Notes: generated by a model from the sequence alone, not told the origin. Counted from the first letter of the stretch, positions 7,915-17,129 are shown. The stretch is DNA of 64,000 nt from G963664835 sp963664835 (GCA_963664835.2 CAXXUG010000028.1:1-64000), one strand, 5' to 3'. Numbers and translations: made by a program.

Positions 7915-9390
7915 ATGGAGCCGAGGAGAGGAATGTCCAAGACATACACACGCCGCGCGTTCTTGGCCGGCATTGCAGCGACGGCTGCGTTGCCGGTGTT
8001 GGCAGCATGCCAGCCAACGGTTGAAAAAGAGATCGTTGAAGTCGAGAAGGAAGTCACCCGCATCGTAGAGCAGCCGGTCGAGATAGAGGTAGAGAAGGAA
8101 GTCATCGTCGAGAAAGAAGTCGTCGTGGTCGCGACGCCCGACATGACACGAAGCAGTATCGTCTTCCAGAACCGGGGTGGCGACCCAGACCTTGCTGCGG
8201 CCATCGGAATCGCCGCCGCATACAACGTTAGATTCCCAGAACGCGAAGTCAAGATCGACCATACCACCGGCGATCATTCGCAGCACCTCCAATTGCAAAT
8301 TGCGGCCGGCAGAGCGCCCGATGTCTTTTTCGACGCGAGTCTCCGGACCGGTGGAATCCTCTGGGACAAAGGGATCATCCATAGCTTAGAAGACTACCTC
8401 AAGATGGACTTCAGACCGGAAAACCACATAAAAGAGATGTGGATAAGCATGGTCTACGACGGTCACCGGATAGCCCTTCCTTGGGATAGCGGATCCTTCG
8501 CCCTCTTCGTGAACAAGAAACTGTTCGCCGAGGCTGGCGTCGAGCTGCCCCCTCAGGATAGGAAGATGACCTATGATGAGACGCTCGAAAAGGCGATAGC
8601 GCTAACCATGGACCTGAACGGCAAGCACCCGGGCGAGGACGGCCACGACCCGACTCGTCCCAAGCAGTACGGGTACCAGCCGGTGGTTTACATCGGCGTG
8701 CCGAACTTTGTTTACAGCCGCGGCGGCGAGGTCATAGACGCCGCTGGGAAAGCCCAGTTCCAAGACGAAGCGTCGATTGAGGGATGGCAGAGGGCGGTCA
8801 ACTGGAGCCTCAAAGATCATGTATCTCCGAGTCCTCTGTATGTTACAGAGGGGATCGGGTTCCAATTCGGTAATATCGCAATGCGTGAGGGTGGAGTCTG
8901 GAGCTTGGGTTCCAACAACGACACGCTCGGAGACGACTGGATGGCTTGTCCAATCCCCGCGGCAGATCAGCCGAACTCGATTGGATGGTACTCCGGTCAG
9001 TCGATGACGACGCAGTCCAAGAACAAGGATGATGCGTGGCATTGGATGAATTGGGTCAGCCTCTCACAGGAGGGCGAGAGGACCCTCGCCAGTTTCGGGC
9101 TGCTGCAGCCAACGCGCCATGACAACCTCGAGAGGTGGCGCAATAGCAGCGATCCGCCAGGACGAGAGTCCCGCCAGGTATTTGTTAATGAGTTGGATCC
9201 GGAGAATATCCGGTGGCCAGGAGATCACCAACAGTCATTCTGGCTGAAGTACGGCCAGTACGCCATAAATGCCTGGAGACCGCGAAATGACGCGCTGCTC
9301 AGGGGCAAAGTGGAATACAAGGACGTTGCCGCTGAGTGGGAGAAGACCTTCCAGACAATCCTCGATACTGGTCAACCCATCAAGGAGTAA
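7915..9390 (+). CDS. Extracellular sugar-binding lipoprotein of ABC transporter
   Basis: The 491-residue protein opens with a twin-arginine lipoprotein signal: R13-R14, a hydrophobic run at about 15-31, and the lipobox LAAC with the acylated Cys at 32. Residues 33-70 are a charged tether built from imperfect V-E-K-E/V-E-V units, which holds the receptor off the membrane. The rest is a family 1 solute-binding fold (GGDPDLAAAI, DVFFDASLRTGG, WDSGSFALFVNKKLF). Two permease genes follow, so this is the receptor of a sugar importer. ATG 7915 has GGGAG seven bases upstream; ATG 7933 behind GAGGAG is an equally good start and would remove six residues. The ATPase is not in this operon, as is usual for importers sharing a common MsmX/MalK-type ATPase. 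Confidence 0.92.
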   Translation: MEPRRGMSKTYTRRAFLAGIAATAALPVLAACQPTVEKEIVEVEKEVTRIVEQPVEIEVEKEVIVEKEVVVVATPDMTRSSIVFQNRGGDPDLAAAIGIAAAYNVRFPEREVKIDHTTGDHSQHLQLQIAAGRAPDVFFDASLRTGGILWDKGIIHSLEDYLKMDFRPENHIKEMWISMVYDGHRIALPWDSGSFALFVNKKLFAEAGVELPPQDRKMTYDETLEKAIALTMDLNGKHPGEDGHDPTRPKQYGYQPVVYIGVPNFVYSRGGEVIDAAGKAQFQDEASIEGWQRAVNWSLKDHVSPSPLYVTEGIGFQFGNIAMREGGVWSLGSNNDTLGDDWMACPIPAADQPNSIGWYSGQSMTTQSKNKDDAWHWMNWVSLSQEGERTLASFGLLQPTRHDNLERWRNSSDPPGRESRQVFVNELDPENIRWPGDHQQSFWLKYGQYAINAWRPRNDALLRGKVEYKDVAAEWEKTFQTILDTGQPIKE

Positions 9391-9400
9391 AGCTATTGCG

Positions 9401-9425
9401 GGTCCGGCGTGTTCCATGCCGGACC
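9401..9425. other. Intercistronic hairpin between binding protein and permease genes
   Basis: GGTCCGGC (9401-9408), a nine-base loop and GCCGGACC (9418-9425) form a perfect 8-bp stem. It lies just behind the lipoprotein stop, without a T-run. Such hairpins often protect the 3' end of the abundant binding-protein transcript and lower expression of the permeases; that role is inferred here. Confidence 0.55.
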
Positions 9426-9455
9426 TGAGTTGACGCCATCGTTGAGGAGATGGGT

Positions 9456-10424
9456 ATGGCGGGGCGTGCAGTCCAGCGCGGCGAGCGGATGCGATTTTAC
9501 AATCGTCTGCGTTGGCGCGAGACTGCGTTCGGTTGGCTGTTCATAAGCCCGTTGGTGGTGGGACTGATCCTATTTCAGTTTGGTCCGGTCATGGGCTCGC
9601 TAGCACTCAGCTTCCACAAGTGGGATATATTGAAGCCGCTGTGGCAGCAAGAATGGGTTGGGGTGGCCAACTACGTTGAGCTTCTGACCGCCGACAAGCT
9701 GTACGTCAAGTCACTCGGGGTGACTGCCTACTACAGCTTGTTGGCCATTCCTACCTCGATTGTAGTGACATACTCGGTTGCCCTCCTCTTGAACCAGAAG
9801 GTCCGGGGAATGGCCGCCTACCGGACTCTGTGGTACCTGCCCGCAATCGTCCCGGTGACGTCGAGCGGCCTGCTTTTTTCGTGGCTGCTGCAAAACGAGT
9901 TCGGCCCGGTTAACTATTTCATTCGGCTGACTGGCTTGCCAGCGCCCAATTGGCTAGGTGATCCGAATTGGACCATACCGACTCTCGTGCTCATCCACGT
10001 GTGGCAGAGCGGGACCGCCATGCTCATCTTCCTTGCCGGGCTGCAAGCGGTACCGCAGCATCTCTACGAGGCAGCCGAGATCGATGGCGCGGGGCGGTGG
10101 ATGAAGCTGTGGAACGTGACGATTCCAATGACATCGCCAATCATCTTCTTCAACCTGGTAATTGGAATCATATATTCCTTTCAGGTCTTCAACATTGTGT
10201 TCATCATCTTCACGCCGAGGCCGGTTTATGAACAGCCCGCGGGGCCTGAGGATGCCGGGCTGGTCTACATTATGTATCTCTACCGATACGCCTTCCAATA
10301 TTTTCAAATGGGGTATGCTTCGGCGATGGCCTGGATTCTATTGCTGATCGTTTTGGCCCTGACACTTGTCGTGTTCCGGTCTTCGGGGCGGTGGGTCTAC
10401 TATGAAGCGGTTCCCGGCCGGTAG
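9456..10424 (+). CDS. Sugar ABC transporter permease, MalF/UgpA type
   Basis: The start is set at ATG 9456, six bases after GAGGAG; an in-frame ATG at 9450 sits too close to that site. The 322-residue membrane protein has about six hydrophobic segments, beginning with FGWLFISPLVVGLILFQF. It carries the EAA loop EAAEIDGAGRWMKLWNVTIP that docks on the ATPase. It is the first of two permeases expressed after the lipoprotein, and its stop lies 14 bases before the next gene. The MalF/UgpA class is typical of CUT1 importers for oligosaccharides or glycerol phosphate diesters; the substrate is unknown. Confidence 0.9.
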   Translation: MAGRAVQRGERMRFYNRLRWRETAFGWLFISPLVVGLILFQFGPVMGSLALSFHKWDILKPLWQQEWVGVANYVELLTADKLYVKSLGVTAYYSLLAIPTSIVVTYSVALLLNQKVRGMAAYRTLWYLPAIVPVTSSGLLFSWLLQNEFGPVNYFIRLTGLPAPNWLGDPNWTIPTLVLIHVWQSGTAMLIFLAGLQAVPQHLYEAAEIDGAGRWMKLWNVTIPMTSPIIFFNLVIGIIYSFQVFNIVFIIFTPRPVYEQPAGPEDAGLVYIMYLYRYAFQYFQMGYASAMAWILLLIVLALTLVVFRSSGRWVYYEAVPGR

Positions 10425-10438
10425 AGGAGGCAAGATTC

Positions 10439-11335
10439 GTGAGTAGGGTTGTCTCGGCGGATCGTCCTTTCCCAGTTCGTCGACGCAGGTCGACCTTGTG
10501 GCGAAACGTATTCCGACTCCTACCTCACGTCCCGCTCGCGACGGGCGCTGCGGTAATGACCGTCCCGTTCTTCTTCCTAATCAGCGGATCTTTGAACACG
10601 CCAGTGGGCATGTTCGCATTCCCGCCAATCCTCATCCCGGATCCGCTACACCCGGAAAACTACCCTTACGTTCTGTTTGAACGACCCTACTTGCGCTATC
10701 TCCAAAACACTATGACCGTGGTGGTGCCGTCGGTCCTGGGACAGCTATTCAGCTCTATCCTGGCCGCCTACGCTTTCGCCAGGATGCGATTCCCGGGACG
10801 GGATCTCGTGTTTGGCATCACACTGGCAACGATCATGCTGCCGTATGCGGTGACGATGATCCCGACATACGTGATGTTTAATCAAGTGGGGATGGTCGGC
10901 ACCTTTTGGCCACTCATCCTCCCGTTCTGGTTTGGTGGCAGCGCGTTTTACACTTTCCTGTTGCGCCAGTTTTTCCGGACAATTCCGCTCGAGCTAGAAG
11001 AGGCCGCGATTATCGATGGGGCGGGCTACCTTACGATAATTCGACAGATCATCTTGCCATTGTCCGTTCCCGCGATTGTCGTGATTACGATCTTAAGCGT
11101 GCTGTCGCACTATACCGACTACCTGGGGCCACTGATTTACGCAAAGGGCTACGAGATGTGGACTCTTGCTATAGGCATCGTGATGGTTAAGGGCGCGTTT
11201 GCCACCGGTGGCATGCCCAGGTGGAATTTGGTCATGGCGATGTCGGCCCTGATGGTCATACCGGTCATCGCGATTTTCTTCCTGGCCCAGCGAGTATTCA
11301 TCCAGGGTATTGTGCTAACGGGTCTTAAGGGCTAG
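10439..11335 (+). CDS. Sugar ABC transporter permease, MalG/UgpE type
   Basis: A GTG start at 10439 follows GAGGAGG with eight bases of spacing. The 298-residue protein has six predicted membrane segments and the EAA loop EEAAIIDGAGYLTIIRQIIL, and ends with the family-typical QRVFIQGIVLTGLKG. It pairs with the MalF-type permease directly upstream to form the transmembrane pore. The next gene, an FAD oxidase, starts 38 bases later in the same direction and may be cotranscribed. Confidence 0.9.
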   Translation: MSRVVSADRPFPVRRRRSTLWRNVFRLLPHVPLATGAAVMTVPFFFLISGSLNTPVGMFAFPPILIPDPLHPENYPYVLFERPYLRYLQNTMTVVVPSVLGQLFSSILAAYAFARMRFPGRDLVFGITLATIMLPYAVTMIPTYVMFNQVGMVGTFWPLILPFWFGGSAFYTFLLRQFFRTIPLELEEAAIIDGAGYLTIIRQIILPLSVPAIVVITILSVLSHYTDYLGPLIYAKGYEMWTLAIGIVMVKGAFATGGMPRWNLVMAMSALMVIPVIAIFFLAQRVFIQGIVLTGLKG

Positions 11336-11373
11336 ATCGGCCTGTGTGGCACCGGCCGGACGAGGGTGGTTAG

Positions 11374-12525
11374 ATGACGGTCTCAGTTTGGCAGGAGTTG
11401 GCCGAGCCTCCTCAGCGCTCCGACCACGATGTGACCGTAGTCGGCGCTGGAATCGCTGGATCCTACGTCGCTCGAATGTTGGTCGACGCCGGCAAAGACG
11501 TCGCGCTCGTCGACGCACGAGAGGTAGCAGCCGGCGCCAGCGGGCGCAATGCCGGCATGGTCCTGACTGGGATGCGCCATTACTACAGCGACGCTCTTGA
11601 CATGCTTAGCCCCGCCGCTGCCAAGGAGATCTGGGAGCTGACAGTCGAGAACCGCCAGCACTTGGTGAAAGACTGTCAGGATTTCAACGTAGAATTTGAG
11701 ACGACCCCGTTTGACTTCCTCGCACACGATGATGCTGGCAGACGAGATCTCGCCGCTTCGGCGCTGGCGCTCCAGCGGGACGGCTTCGACGCAGACTTTC
11801 GCGAGCTCAATCCAGCCCAGCGCGGTGCGCGGGCGGCCCTGGTTATGCCGGCGGAGGTCATGGTTCAACCGGCGCAGTTGACCAAGCGTGTCGCCCTGGC
11901 CAGCGGCGCTACCATATACGAGAACAGCGAGGTCTACGATTTACAGTCTGACCCAACGGGGATCACGGTACTTTCGCGTCGGGTCACCATCCGATGTGGC
12001 GCGGTTGTCCTGGCGATTAACGCCTATGGCCCCCAGTTCGATCCCTTCCTCGAGTCACTGATCTTCACTACCCGCGCCCAGGCGCTGGTCACTGGGCCAA
12101 TAGCGCCGCTTGCCGAATCGCCGGCAATTGTTACCAGGCCTCCCGATGGCCCGTTCTGGTATCGGCAACTTAGAGATGGCCGGATGCTCTTTGGAGGGGG
12201 ACGAGGTGGTCACCTGGCTGAGGAGTTCACCTCTGCCGACCACACAACCCGGTCGGTGCAGGGTACACTCGAGGGGTTCATCGAAGAATTCTTCCCTGAA
12301 GCGGGCACTACGGTCACTAGTCGTTGGGCCGGCCTCCTCGGCTTCACCGCTGACTTCGTACCGGTGGTCGGGAGCATGCCGGGCGACCCACGCATATGTT
12401 TTCTCGGTGGGTTCAGTGGTCACGGCATCTGTATCGCCATAATCGCGGCCCAGCGTACCGTTGAGCTGTTGCTCAATGGGACTGACGCCGGCGTTCTCAG
12501 CACCGACAGGTTGATGAATTCCTGA
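11374..12525 (+). CDS. FAD-dependent oxidoreductase of the DAO family (amine/amino acid oxidase-like)
   Basis: The 383-residue protein has the FAD Rossmann motif VVGAGIAGSYVARML near residue 21 and the DAO family ASGRNAG segment just after. Its C-terminal block (GLLGFTADFVPVVGSMPGD...GGFSGHGI) closes the FAD site. These place it with glycine/sarcosine oxidases and gamma-glutamylputrescine oxidase (PuuB-like). It would oxidise a C-N bond of a small amine or amino acid with oxygen and release the oxoacid or aldehyde plus ammonia or amine. It lies 38 bases behind the sugar permease pair, suggesting that the imported compound may carry an amino group. That link is inference. Confidence 0.85.
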   Translation: MTVSVWQELAEPPQRSDHDVTVVGAGIAGSYVARMLVDAGKDVALVDAREVAAGASGRNAGMVLTGMRHYYSDALDMLSPAAAKEIWELTVENRQHLVKDCQDFNVEFETTPFDFLAHDDAGRRDLAASALALQRDGFDADFRELNPAQRGARAALVMPAEVMVQPAQLTKRVALASGATIYENSEVYDLQSDPTGITVLSRRVTIRCGAVVLAINAYGPQFDPFLESLIFTTRAQALVTGPIAPLAESPAIVTRPPDGPFWYRQLRDGRMLFGGGRGGHLAEEFTSADHTTRSVQGTLEGFIEEFFPEAGTTVTSRWAGLLGFTADFVPVVGSMPGDPRICFLGGFSGHGICIAIIAAQRTVELLLNGTDAGVLSTDRLMNS

Positions 12526-12788
12526 CGGACTGTTGGGTATTATCTCGACAAGGCGGTCTGGTTCTTCATGTGTCTGAGATGGTGTGAAAAGGCGACTACT
12601 TTCAGACGAAGGAACCCTCACCGAGACGAGAATTGCTCGTTGCGAATCGATATGGATAGTCGAGATTGGTTCGGCGCGATATATACTGATTTGACGATTG
12701 TTGCGACGTTCACCGCCAAACGGCCTGAGTGAGCCAGCGAACCATTGAAGCAACGGGCGTGGTCCCGCTCGTGCCTGAGGAGAAGGTC
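12526..12788. other. Intergenic spacer
   Basis: 263 bases between the oxidase and the methyltransferase. I see no gene or strong regulatory structure. Confidence 0.4.
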
Positions 12789-13395
12789 ATGGAACCTGAG
12801 GTGATTGCCGTGCTCAAGCGATTGGAGCTTGAGGATGCCGCCGAAAGAAAGGCCGAAGAAGCAGGAGCGGATGTTCCAATAGACGATAGGATGTACACCC
12901 TGCATCCTGACACATCTCAGCTTCTACACATAATGATTCAGGCGAGCGGGTGCAAGAGAATCGTAGAGTTGGGAGTTGCTCACGGTTACTCCACTATTTG
13001 GTTGGCCCACGCGGCGCGAATAACCGGAGGCAGAGTCACCTCATTGGAGATCAATCCCAGGGCTCTTGACATTGCTCGCAAGAACCTGGATGAAGCTGGT
13101 CTGGCCGACTATGTAGATTTTCATTTTGGGAGATGCAAGGGAGACCTTGAAGTCTCTCGAGGGCCCAATAGATTTCATCCTGATGGACTGTTGGGAATGG
13201 CTTTACGTTGACTGCCTGGAGGTCGCAGTTCCTTTGCTCAGACTTGGAGGACTATTGGTAGCTGACAACGTAACCGCCGGCGATCCAGGTGTTGCCGAGT
13301 ACCAAGAGGCACTTCGCAGTCACCCGCTTATGCAAACAGTCACCGTCCCCATTGGGCGTGATCTAGAGGTCAGTGGGAAGAAGTTGTTCGCGTGA
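12789..13395 (+). pseudogene. SAM-dependent O-methyltransferase, interrupted by a one-base frameshift
   Basis: The ATG at 12789 follows GAGGAG with ideal spacing; an in-frame GTG at 12729 is less likely. The first frame encodes MEPEVIAVLKRLE and the class I SAM fold (VELGVAHGYSTIWLA, VTSLEINPRALDIARKNL, then VDFHFG). Near 13117-13126 the sequence reads CATTTTGGGAGATG, and the family sequence continues in another frame as GDARETLKSLEGPIDFILMD. It runs to LRLGGLLVADNV and SGKKLFA, ending at 13395. Removing one T or one G restores one protein of about 201 residues, the normal size of COG4122 O-methyltransferases. It is either a recently inactivated gene or a sequencing/assembly error in a homopolymer. 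Confidence 0.8.
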
Positions 13396-13622
13396 CCAAC
13401 ACCTTTGCGCCATATCGACCCTCGGTCTGAGAGCTTCAGGCCCAAAACGGGAGCCAGTCGCTTAATCTGAGTCACCGGGTCCGTTGAGTCCCACTGAGTG
13501 CCGGACAATGCGCATTTGCGATGTCGATGTTGGGCTAATGGATCAGCCCGACCGAATGGACTCTCTTCAGCAAATCCCTTTGACCAGCACGCCACGTTTT
13601 ACCCTGTCGAGCGGGGATGTTT

Positions 13623-14540
13623 CTACGTCCCTTCGGGAAACGAAGCGACGAGTTCGGCCAGACCAGCTTCGTCGGCATCACCATCGTGGACCACGAGCCG
13701 GATGGCCAGGTCCAACTCCTGTCCCCGTGTCAAGTTCGCCGCCGTCCCGAGCAGCGGATTAACCGCAATAATGCCGTATTCGGAGGCCGACCAAGGCCGG
13801 CCTCCGATCGAGGGATCGAGAAGTACCGCTATCCCTGCCCGTTGGCCCCGGGCGATCAAGCCGGAAGCATCAACCCAGTCAGCGTCTTGTGCCGAGATTG
13901 CGTCGGCATCGGTTCGATTCGCCGAATCCAGGAACGCGCCACCATCAATAACTCGCAATCCTTCGACCAAACGGACCCCGAAATAGGCGTGGCGCGTCGG
14001 GCCAATTCTGATGTCCCATTCGCCTGGTCTGAGCTGGCTTCGAATGGAGATCAGGTTGGCCTGTTCACCCGGGTGAATGTCATAGGTTCGAGTCTCGGTG
14101 GCCAGCAGTCGCCTATCAGGGGCCCCCCACTCCTGAGGTCCCTGCCAGTGGAGCGTCTGTATGATCCGCAAGTGGTCGTCGGCAAGCTCGGTATTCTCGA
14201 CCGAAACGCCCAAGATGCGGCCGGGCGCGCGTCCCTGGAAGATATCATTTACGTAAAAGTTGTAATTCGCCTCTTCGATCTGGTCCGAGGAGAAAGGCAG
14301 GCGAGCAGTAAAATGGTCAGTTCCAATCCAAACTGACTGGTGGTGGGGGTGGTCGATAGGAGACTCGCTGGTGACCGAGAACCCGGCCGGCGTAAACACA
14401 GGATACAGATATGCCCGGTAGTCGCCCTGACTCAATGAGGCGATGGTTCTGTCCCGCCAGAGTATCTTTAGGCGGTGGCCTTTTGACCAGGCACCACGCG
14501 GTAGGGCAACAGCGTCGCTCTCAACTGAGAAGGATCGCAT
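13623..14540 (-). CDS. DUF6807/PmoA-like family protein
   Basis: The start at ATG 14540 follows GGGAGGG with eight bases of spacing, so the first seven residues of a longer reading are dropped. The 305-residue protein contains DHPHHQSVWIG near residue 65 and FGVRLVEGLRVIDGGAFLDS near 200. Both match the PmoA-like DUF6807 family found in carbohydrate-degradation gene sets of Planctomycetota, Bacteroidota and Chloroflexota. The family's activity is not established. No signal peptide is seen, so it is probably cytosolic. It is convergent with the frameshifted methyltransferase. Confidence 0.75.
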   Translation of the reverse strand: MRSFSVESDAVALPRGAWSKGHRLKILWRDRTIASLSQGDYRAYLYPVFTPAGFSVTSESPIDHPHHQSVWIGTDHFTARLPFSSDQIEEANYNFYVNDIFQGRAPGRILGVSVENTELADDHLRIIQTLHWQGPQEWGAPDRRLLATETRTYDIHPGEQANLISIRSQLRPGEWDIRIGPTRHAYFGVRLVEGLRVIDGGAFLDSANRTDADAISAQDADWVDASGLIARGQRAGIAVLLDPSIGGRPWSASEYGIIAVNPLLGTAANLTRGQELDLAIRLVVHDGDADEAGLAELVASFPEGT

Positions 14541-14854
14541 GCGATTGCCCTCCCAATACATTTCCCGTATATCTGAGCCTGGCTAGGCATTGACGGTGCC
14601 AGCCGCGTTGCCTCAATACCAGAGATTACCGAACAGGTATCGTTGCGTCAATCTACGATCTTTCCCGCAACAGTTCAGGTTCGGGTGCATGTCTCTGTTG
14701 CGCGCTCGTGAATCGGAAGGGTCGAACCGCGATTCTGAATCTCGGTCGCCGGGCAAGGCGTGAACTCCAACCAATCGATGCCGTTTCCACGAGCCGGCCG
14801 ACCTCATCGCCTCTCCTAGTCGAGTCTACGACCTAACCCAGTTCTACTGCCCAG

Positions 14855-14991
14855 ATTTGCTCCGGAAATGGAATAAGTTGGAACAGATGGTCGCGTGCTT
14901 GGATGCTTGCGTAATCGTGCCCAATCGTGTGCATGGCATGTTGGTGTTGGTAGAGGCGGGTTTCAAACCCGCCTCTGCGGTAATCGTGAGG
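14855..14991 (+). repeat. 137-bp dispersed element, copy A
   Basis: This stretch, from ATTTGCTCCGG to GTGAGG, recurs in inverted orientation at 45426-45561 with most bases conserved, including TAAGTTGGAACAG, GCGTGCTTGGATGC and TGCCCAATC. Its centre-right is a perfect palindrome at 14952-14976 (AGAGGCGGGTTT, one base, AAACCCGCCTCT). Short non-coding units with a strong hairpin and several copies behave like REP or MITE-type elements. Confidence 0.8.
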
Positions 14992-15011
14992 CATGGGCTG
15001 CCGGAAATCGT

Positions 15012-15050
15012 CCAGATTTGCTCCGGAATGGGAATAAGTTGGAGCAGATG
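15012..15050 (+). repeat. Partial direct copy of the dispersed element
   Basis: CCAGATTTGCTCCGGAA... to GGAGCAGATG repeats 14851-14889 nearly base for base (a few changes). Only the left end of the element is present; sequence after 15050 is unrelated. Confidence 0.8.
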
Positions 15051-15138
15051 CCCCCACATCCCCCGTCATCCGCCTTGGCGGACGCCCAAACGGCGCCGGT
15101 ACCGCTACATCTGAACACTTACCAGGCGATTCGCAGGC

Positions 15139-15167
15139 TACACATAACCGGTGGGATTTAATATAAT
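15139..15167 (+). promoter_or_regulatory. Putative sigma70-type promoter
   Basis: A perfect TATAAT (15162-15167) is preceded at 17 bases by TACACA (15139-15144, four of six to TTGACA). It lies 75 bases before the ATG of the fumarylacetoacetase-family gene and downstream of the repeats. Confidence 0.45.
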
Positions 15168-15242
15168 CGTATCGCATCGGCAGGTCGCCGACGGCCAAGA
15201 GTCCTTCGATTTGCACGATAGACCCAAGGGGAGGTAGGAGTC

Positions 15243-16016
15243 ATGAAAATCTTGCGCTATGAGAGCAGTCGGGGGCCACAATACGGAGTTCTGGAAGACG
15301 ATGGGGGCGTTCGAGAGTTGTCCGGATGTCCTTTCGGCGATTTCGACGTCGGCGCAGCCGCAGGCCAGTTGGATGGACTGAATCTCCTGGCGCCGGTAGT
15401 TCCAGCAAGGGTCATCGGCGTGGGGTTGAACTACGGCTCTCACATAGAGGAAGAGGGTGAGGCGGCCCCAGAAATCCCAATGCTATTCATGCTGCCGGCA
15501 ACCACGGTCATCGGACCGGGAGCGCCGATTGTGTATCCGCGACAGGGCAAGGACGTGGAATTCGAGGGTGAGTTCGTGGTCGTAGTCGGCAAGGAGGCCC
15601 GACACGTTCCAGAGGATCAGGCACTGGAATACGTGCTCGGCTACACTTGCGGTAATGATGTCAGCGAGCGCGTGATCCAGGAAGCCGAGATGAATATGGG
15701 ATGTTTGTTGGTAGGCAAGGGCTTCGATACATTCAAGCCACTTGGGCCGGTCATCGCCACCGACGTGGATCCTGACAACGTTGATTTGACCGCTCGAGTC
15801 AATGGCAAGCTAATGCAAGAGACGAATACCTCCGACCTTATTTTTTCGGCCGCTAAGTTGGTGTCGTATCTGAGTGATGCGATTACCCTGCAACCGGGCG
15901 ATTTGATATTCACAGGAACGCCGGGCGGCGTAGGTTCGATTCACCCAGGCGACACTGTAGACATTGAGCTCTCGGGCATTGGCGTGCTTAGCAACACGGT
16001 TGTAGCGGAGGGCTAG
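15243..16016 (+). CDS. Fumarylacetoacetate hydrolase family protein
   Basis: The 257-residue protein has the short N-terminal domain and the FAH core. GLNYGSHIEE starts the core at about 61-70. E108 and E110 in EFEGEFVVVVG and D139 in YTCGNDVSER are the expected divalent-metal ligands, and TGTPGGVGSIHPGD is the conserved C-terminal loop. GGGGAGGTAGG precedes the ATG. Members cleave or decarboxylate 2,4-dioxoacids and related compounds (fumarylpyruvate hydrolase, acylpyruvase, 2-keto-3-deoxy-acid dehydratases). Two Gfo/Idh/MocA oxidoreductases follow in the same direction, so a late step in sugar or sugar-acid breakdown is likely. Confidence 0.88.
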   Translation: MKILRYESSRGPQYGVLEDDGGVRELSGCPFGDFDVGAAAGQLDGLNLLAPVVPARVIGVGLNYGSHIEEEGEAAPEIPMLFMLPATTVIGPGAPIVYPRQGKDVEFEGEFVVVVGKEARHVPEDQALEYVLGYTCGNDVSERVIQEAEMNMGCLLVGKGFDTFKPLGPVIATDVDPDNVDLTARVNGKLMQETNTSDLIFSAAKLVSYLSDAITLQPGDLIFTGTPGGVGSIHPGDTVDIELSGIGVLSNTVVAEG

Positions 16017-16127
16017 GTAGTCAGGCGGTATTAGACAGGCAGTCAGGCTATTGCGGAGTGGCATGCGCCGCAAACGGGCGCGCGTATCGGTCAATCATCG
16101 CAGCTTGCTAGGAGCGCCTAAGGCGAA

Positions 16128-17129
16128 ATGGCCATCCGGGTAGGTCAGCTAGGCATAGGTCACGCACACGCGCCGGGCTGGACAAGAGCCCTCAGGGACT
16201 CATCGCAAGTTGAATTTGTAGGGATCCATGAGCCCGATCCTGAGATCTTCGCCGCCCGCTCGGATAACCCTTCGTACGCCGGCGTTCGATGGCTGAGCGA
16301 GCAGGAGCTACTGGACGACCCTTCAGTGCAAGCGGTCTTTATCGAGACCGATATAGCCGATAACCTGCGCTGGGCGCGCCGGGCTTTACACGCCGGAAAG
16401 CATATCTCCGTAGACAAACCCCCGAGCCCCTCATTGAACCAGCTACGGGAAGTCCTTGACATTGCCGGTTCGAATGGTCTGCATGTGAATATGGGCTACA
16501 TGTTCCGCTCCAACTTGGCCATCCGGTTCGCTATTGAGGCAGCGAGAACCGGCATGCTCGGAGAGATTTTCAAGGTTGAAGCCGAAATACCATCGAGCGA
16601 TCGTGGCCCGGACTATCGGAAAGTCCAGGCGGAGATGGAGAGCTATCCGGGCGGCATGTTTTTCGAGCTAGGGAGCCATATGTTCGATCTGGTGGTCATC
16701 GTTTTGGGTACACCTAAGAAGGTGACTTCGATTCTGCGCCGCGACTATCACGAAACGGACGTTCAAGCGTTCATCGACAACGCAGTGGCCGTTTTGGAAT
16801 ACGAGCGTGCCATGGCGGTGGTGCAATTGTGGACGATGGAGGTGGATGGGTTTTCACACAGGCGCTTCGAGATCTATGGCAGTAACGGCAGCATCCGAAT
16901 CGAGCCGATCGAGAATCCATCGAAGGTGCACCTTTGCCTGGCCGAGCCGCAGGGAAGCTACGAAGCGGGATGGCAGACGGTTGACGTGGGTAACCGGCCT
17001 CGCTACGTCGGAGACGTCGCCGAATTCGTAGAGGTTGTCAAGGGAGAGCGACCGCCACGCTACGACGCCGCTCACGATTTGGCGGCGCACGAAACATTGC
17101 TACGTGCATGCGGCGTGACTGACCTTTGA
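16128..17129 (+). CDS. Gfo/Idh/MocA family oxidoreductase
   Basis: The 333-residue protein has an N-terminal NAD(P)-binding fold (VGQLGIGHAHAPGW) and the family's E/D-K-P motif as VDKPPSPS near residue 98. The C-terminal alpha/beta substrate domain contains GGMFFELGSHMFDLV. The glycine motif is slightly unusual (GIGHAHAPG). Family members oxidise or reduce a hydroxyl on sugars, inositols or sugar acids. It is 111 bases after the FAH gene and 46 bases before a second member of the same family, suggesting sequential oxidation steps on one sugar. Confidence 0.85.
   Translation: MAIRVGQLGIGHAHAPGWTRALRDSSQVEFVGIHEPDPEIFAARSDNPSYAGVRWLSEQELLDDPSVQAVFIETDIADNLRWARRALHAGKHISVDKPPSPSLNQLREVLDIAGSNGLHVNMGYMFRSNLAIRFAIEAARTGMLGEIFKVEAEIPSSDRGPDYRKVQAEMESYPGGMFFELGSHMFDLVVIVLGTPKKVTSILRRDYHETDVQAFIDNAVAVLEYERAMAVVQLWTMEVDGFSHRRFEIYGSNGSIRIEPIENPSKVHLCLAEPQGSYEAGWQTVDVGNRPRYVGDVAEFVEVVKGERPPRYDAAHDLAAHETLLRACGVTDL

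Larger units (their letters stand above)
14541..15242. other. Repeat-bearing intergenic region
   Basis: 702 bases without a credible gene. It carries one full and one partial copy of a dispersed palindromic element (listed separately) and, near the right end, a likely promoter for the fumarylacetoacetase-family gene. Confidence 0.6.

Noticed and set aside
14844..15161. Several short open frames on both strands
   Set aside because: They read through the dispersed palindromic element, which explains their apparent similarity to frames near 45.3-45.5 kb.
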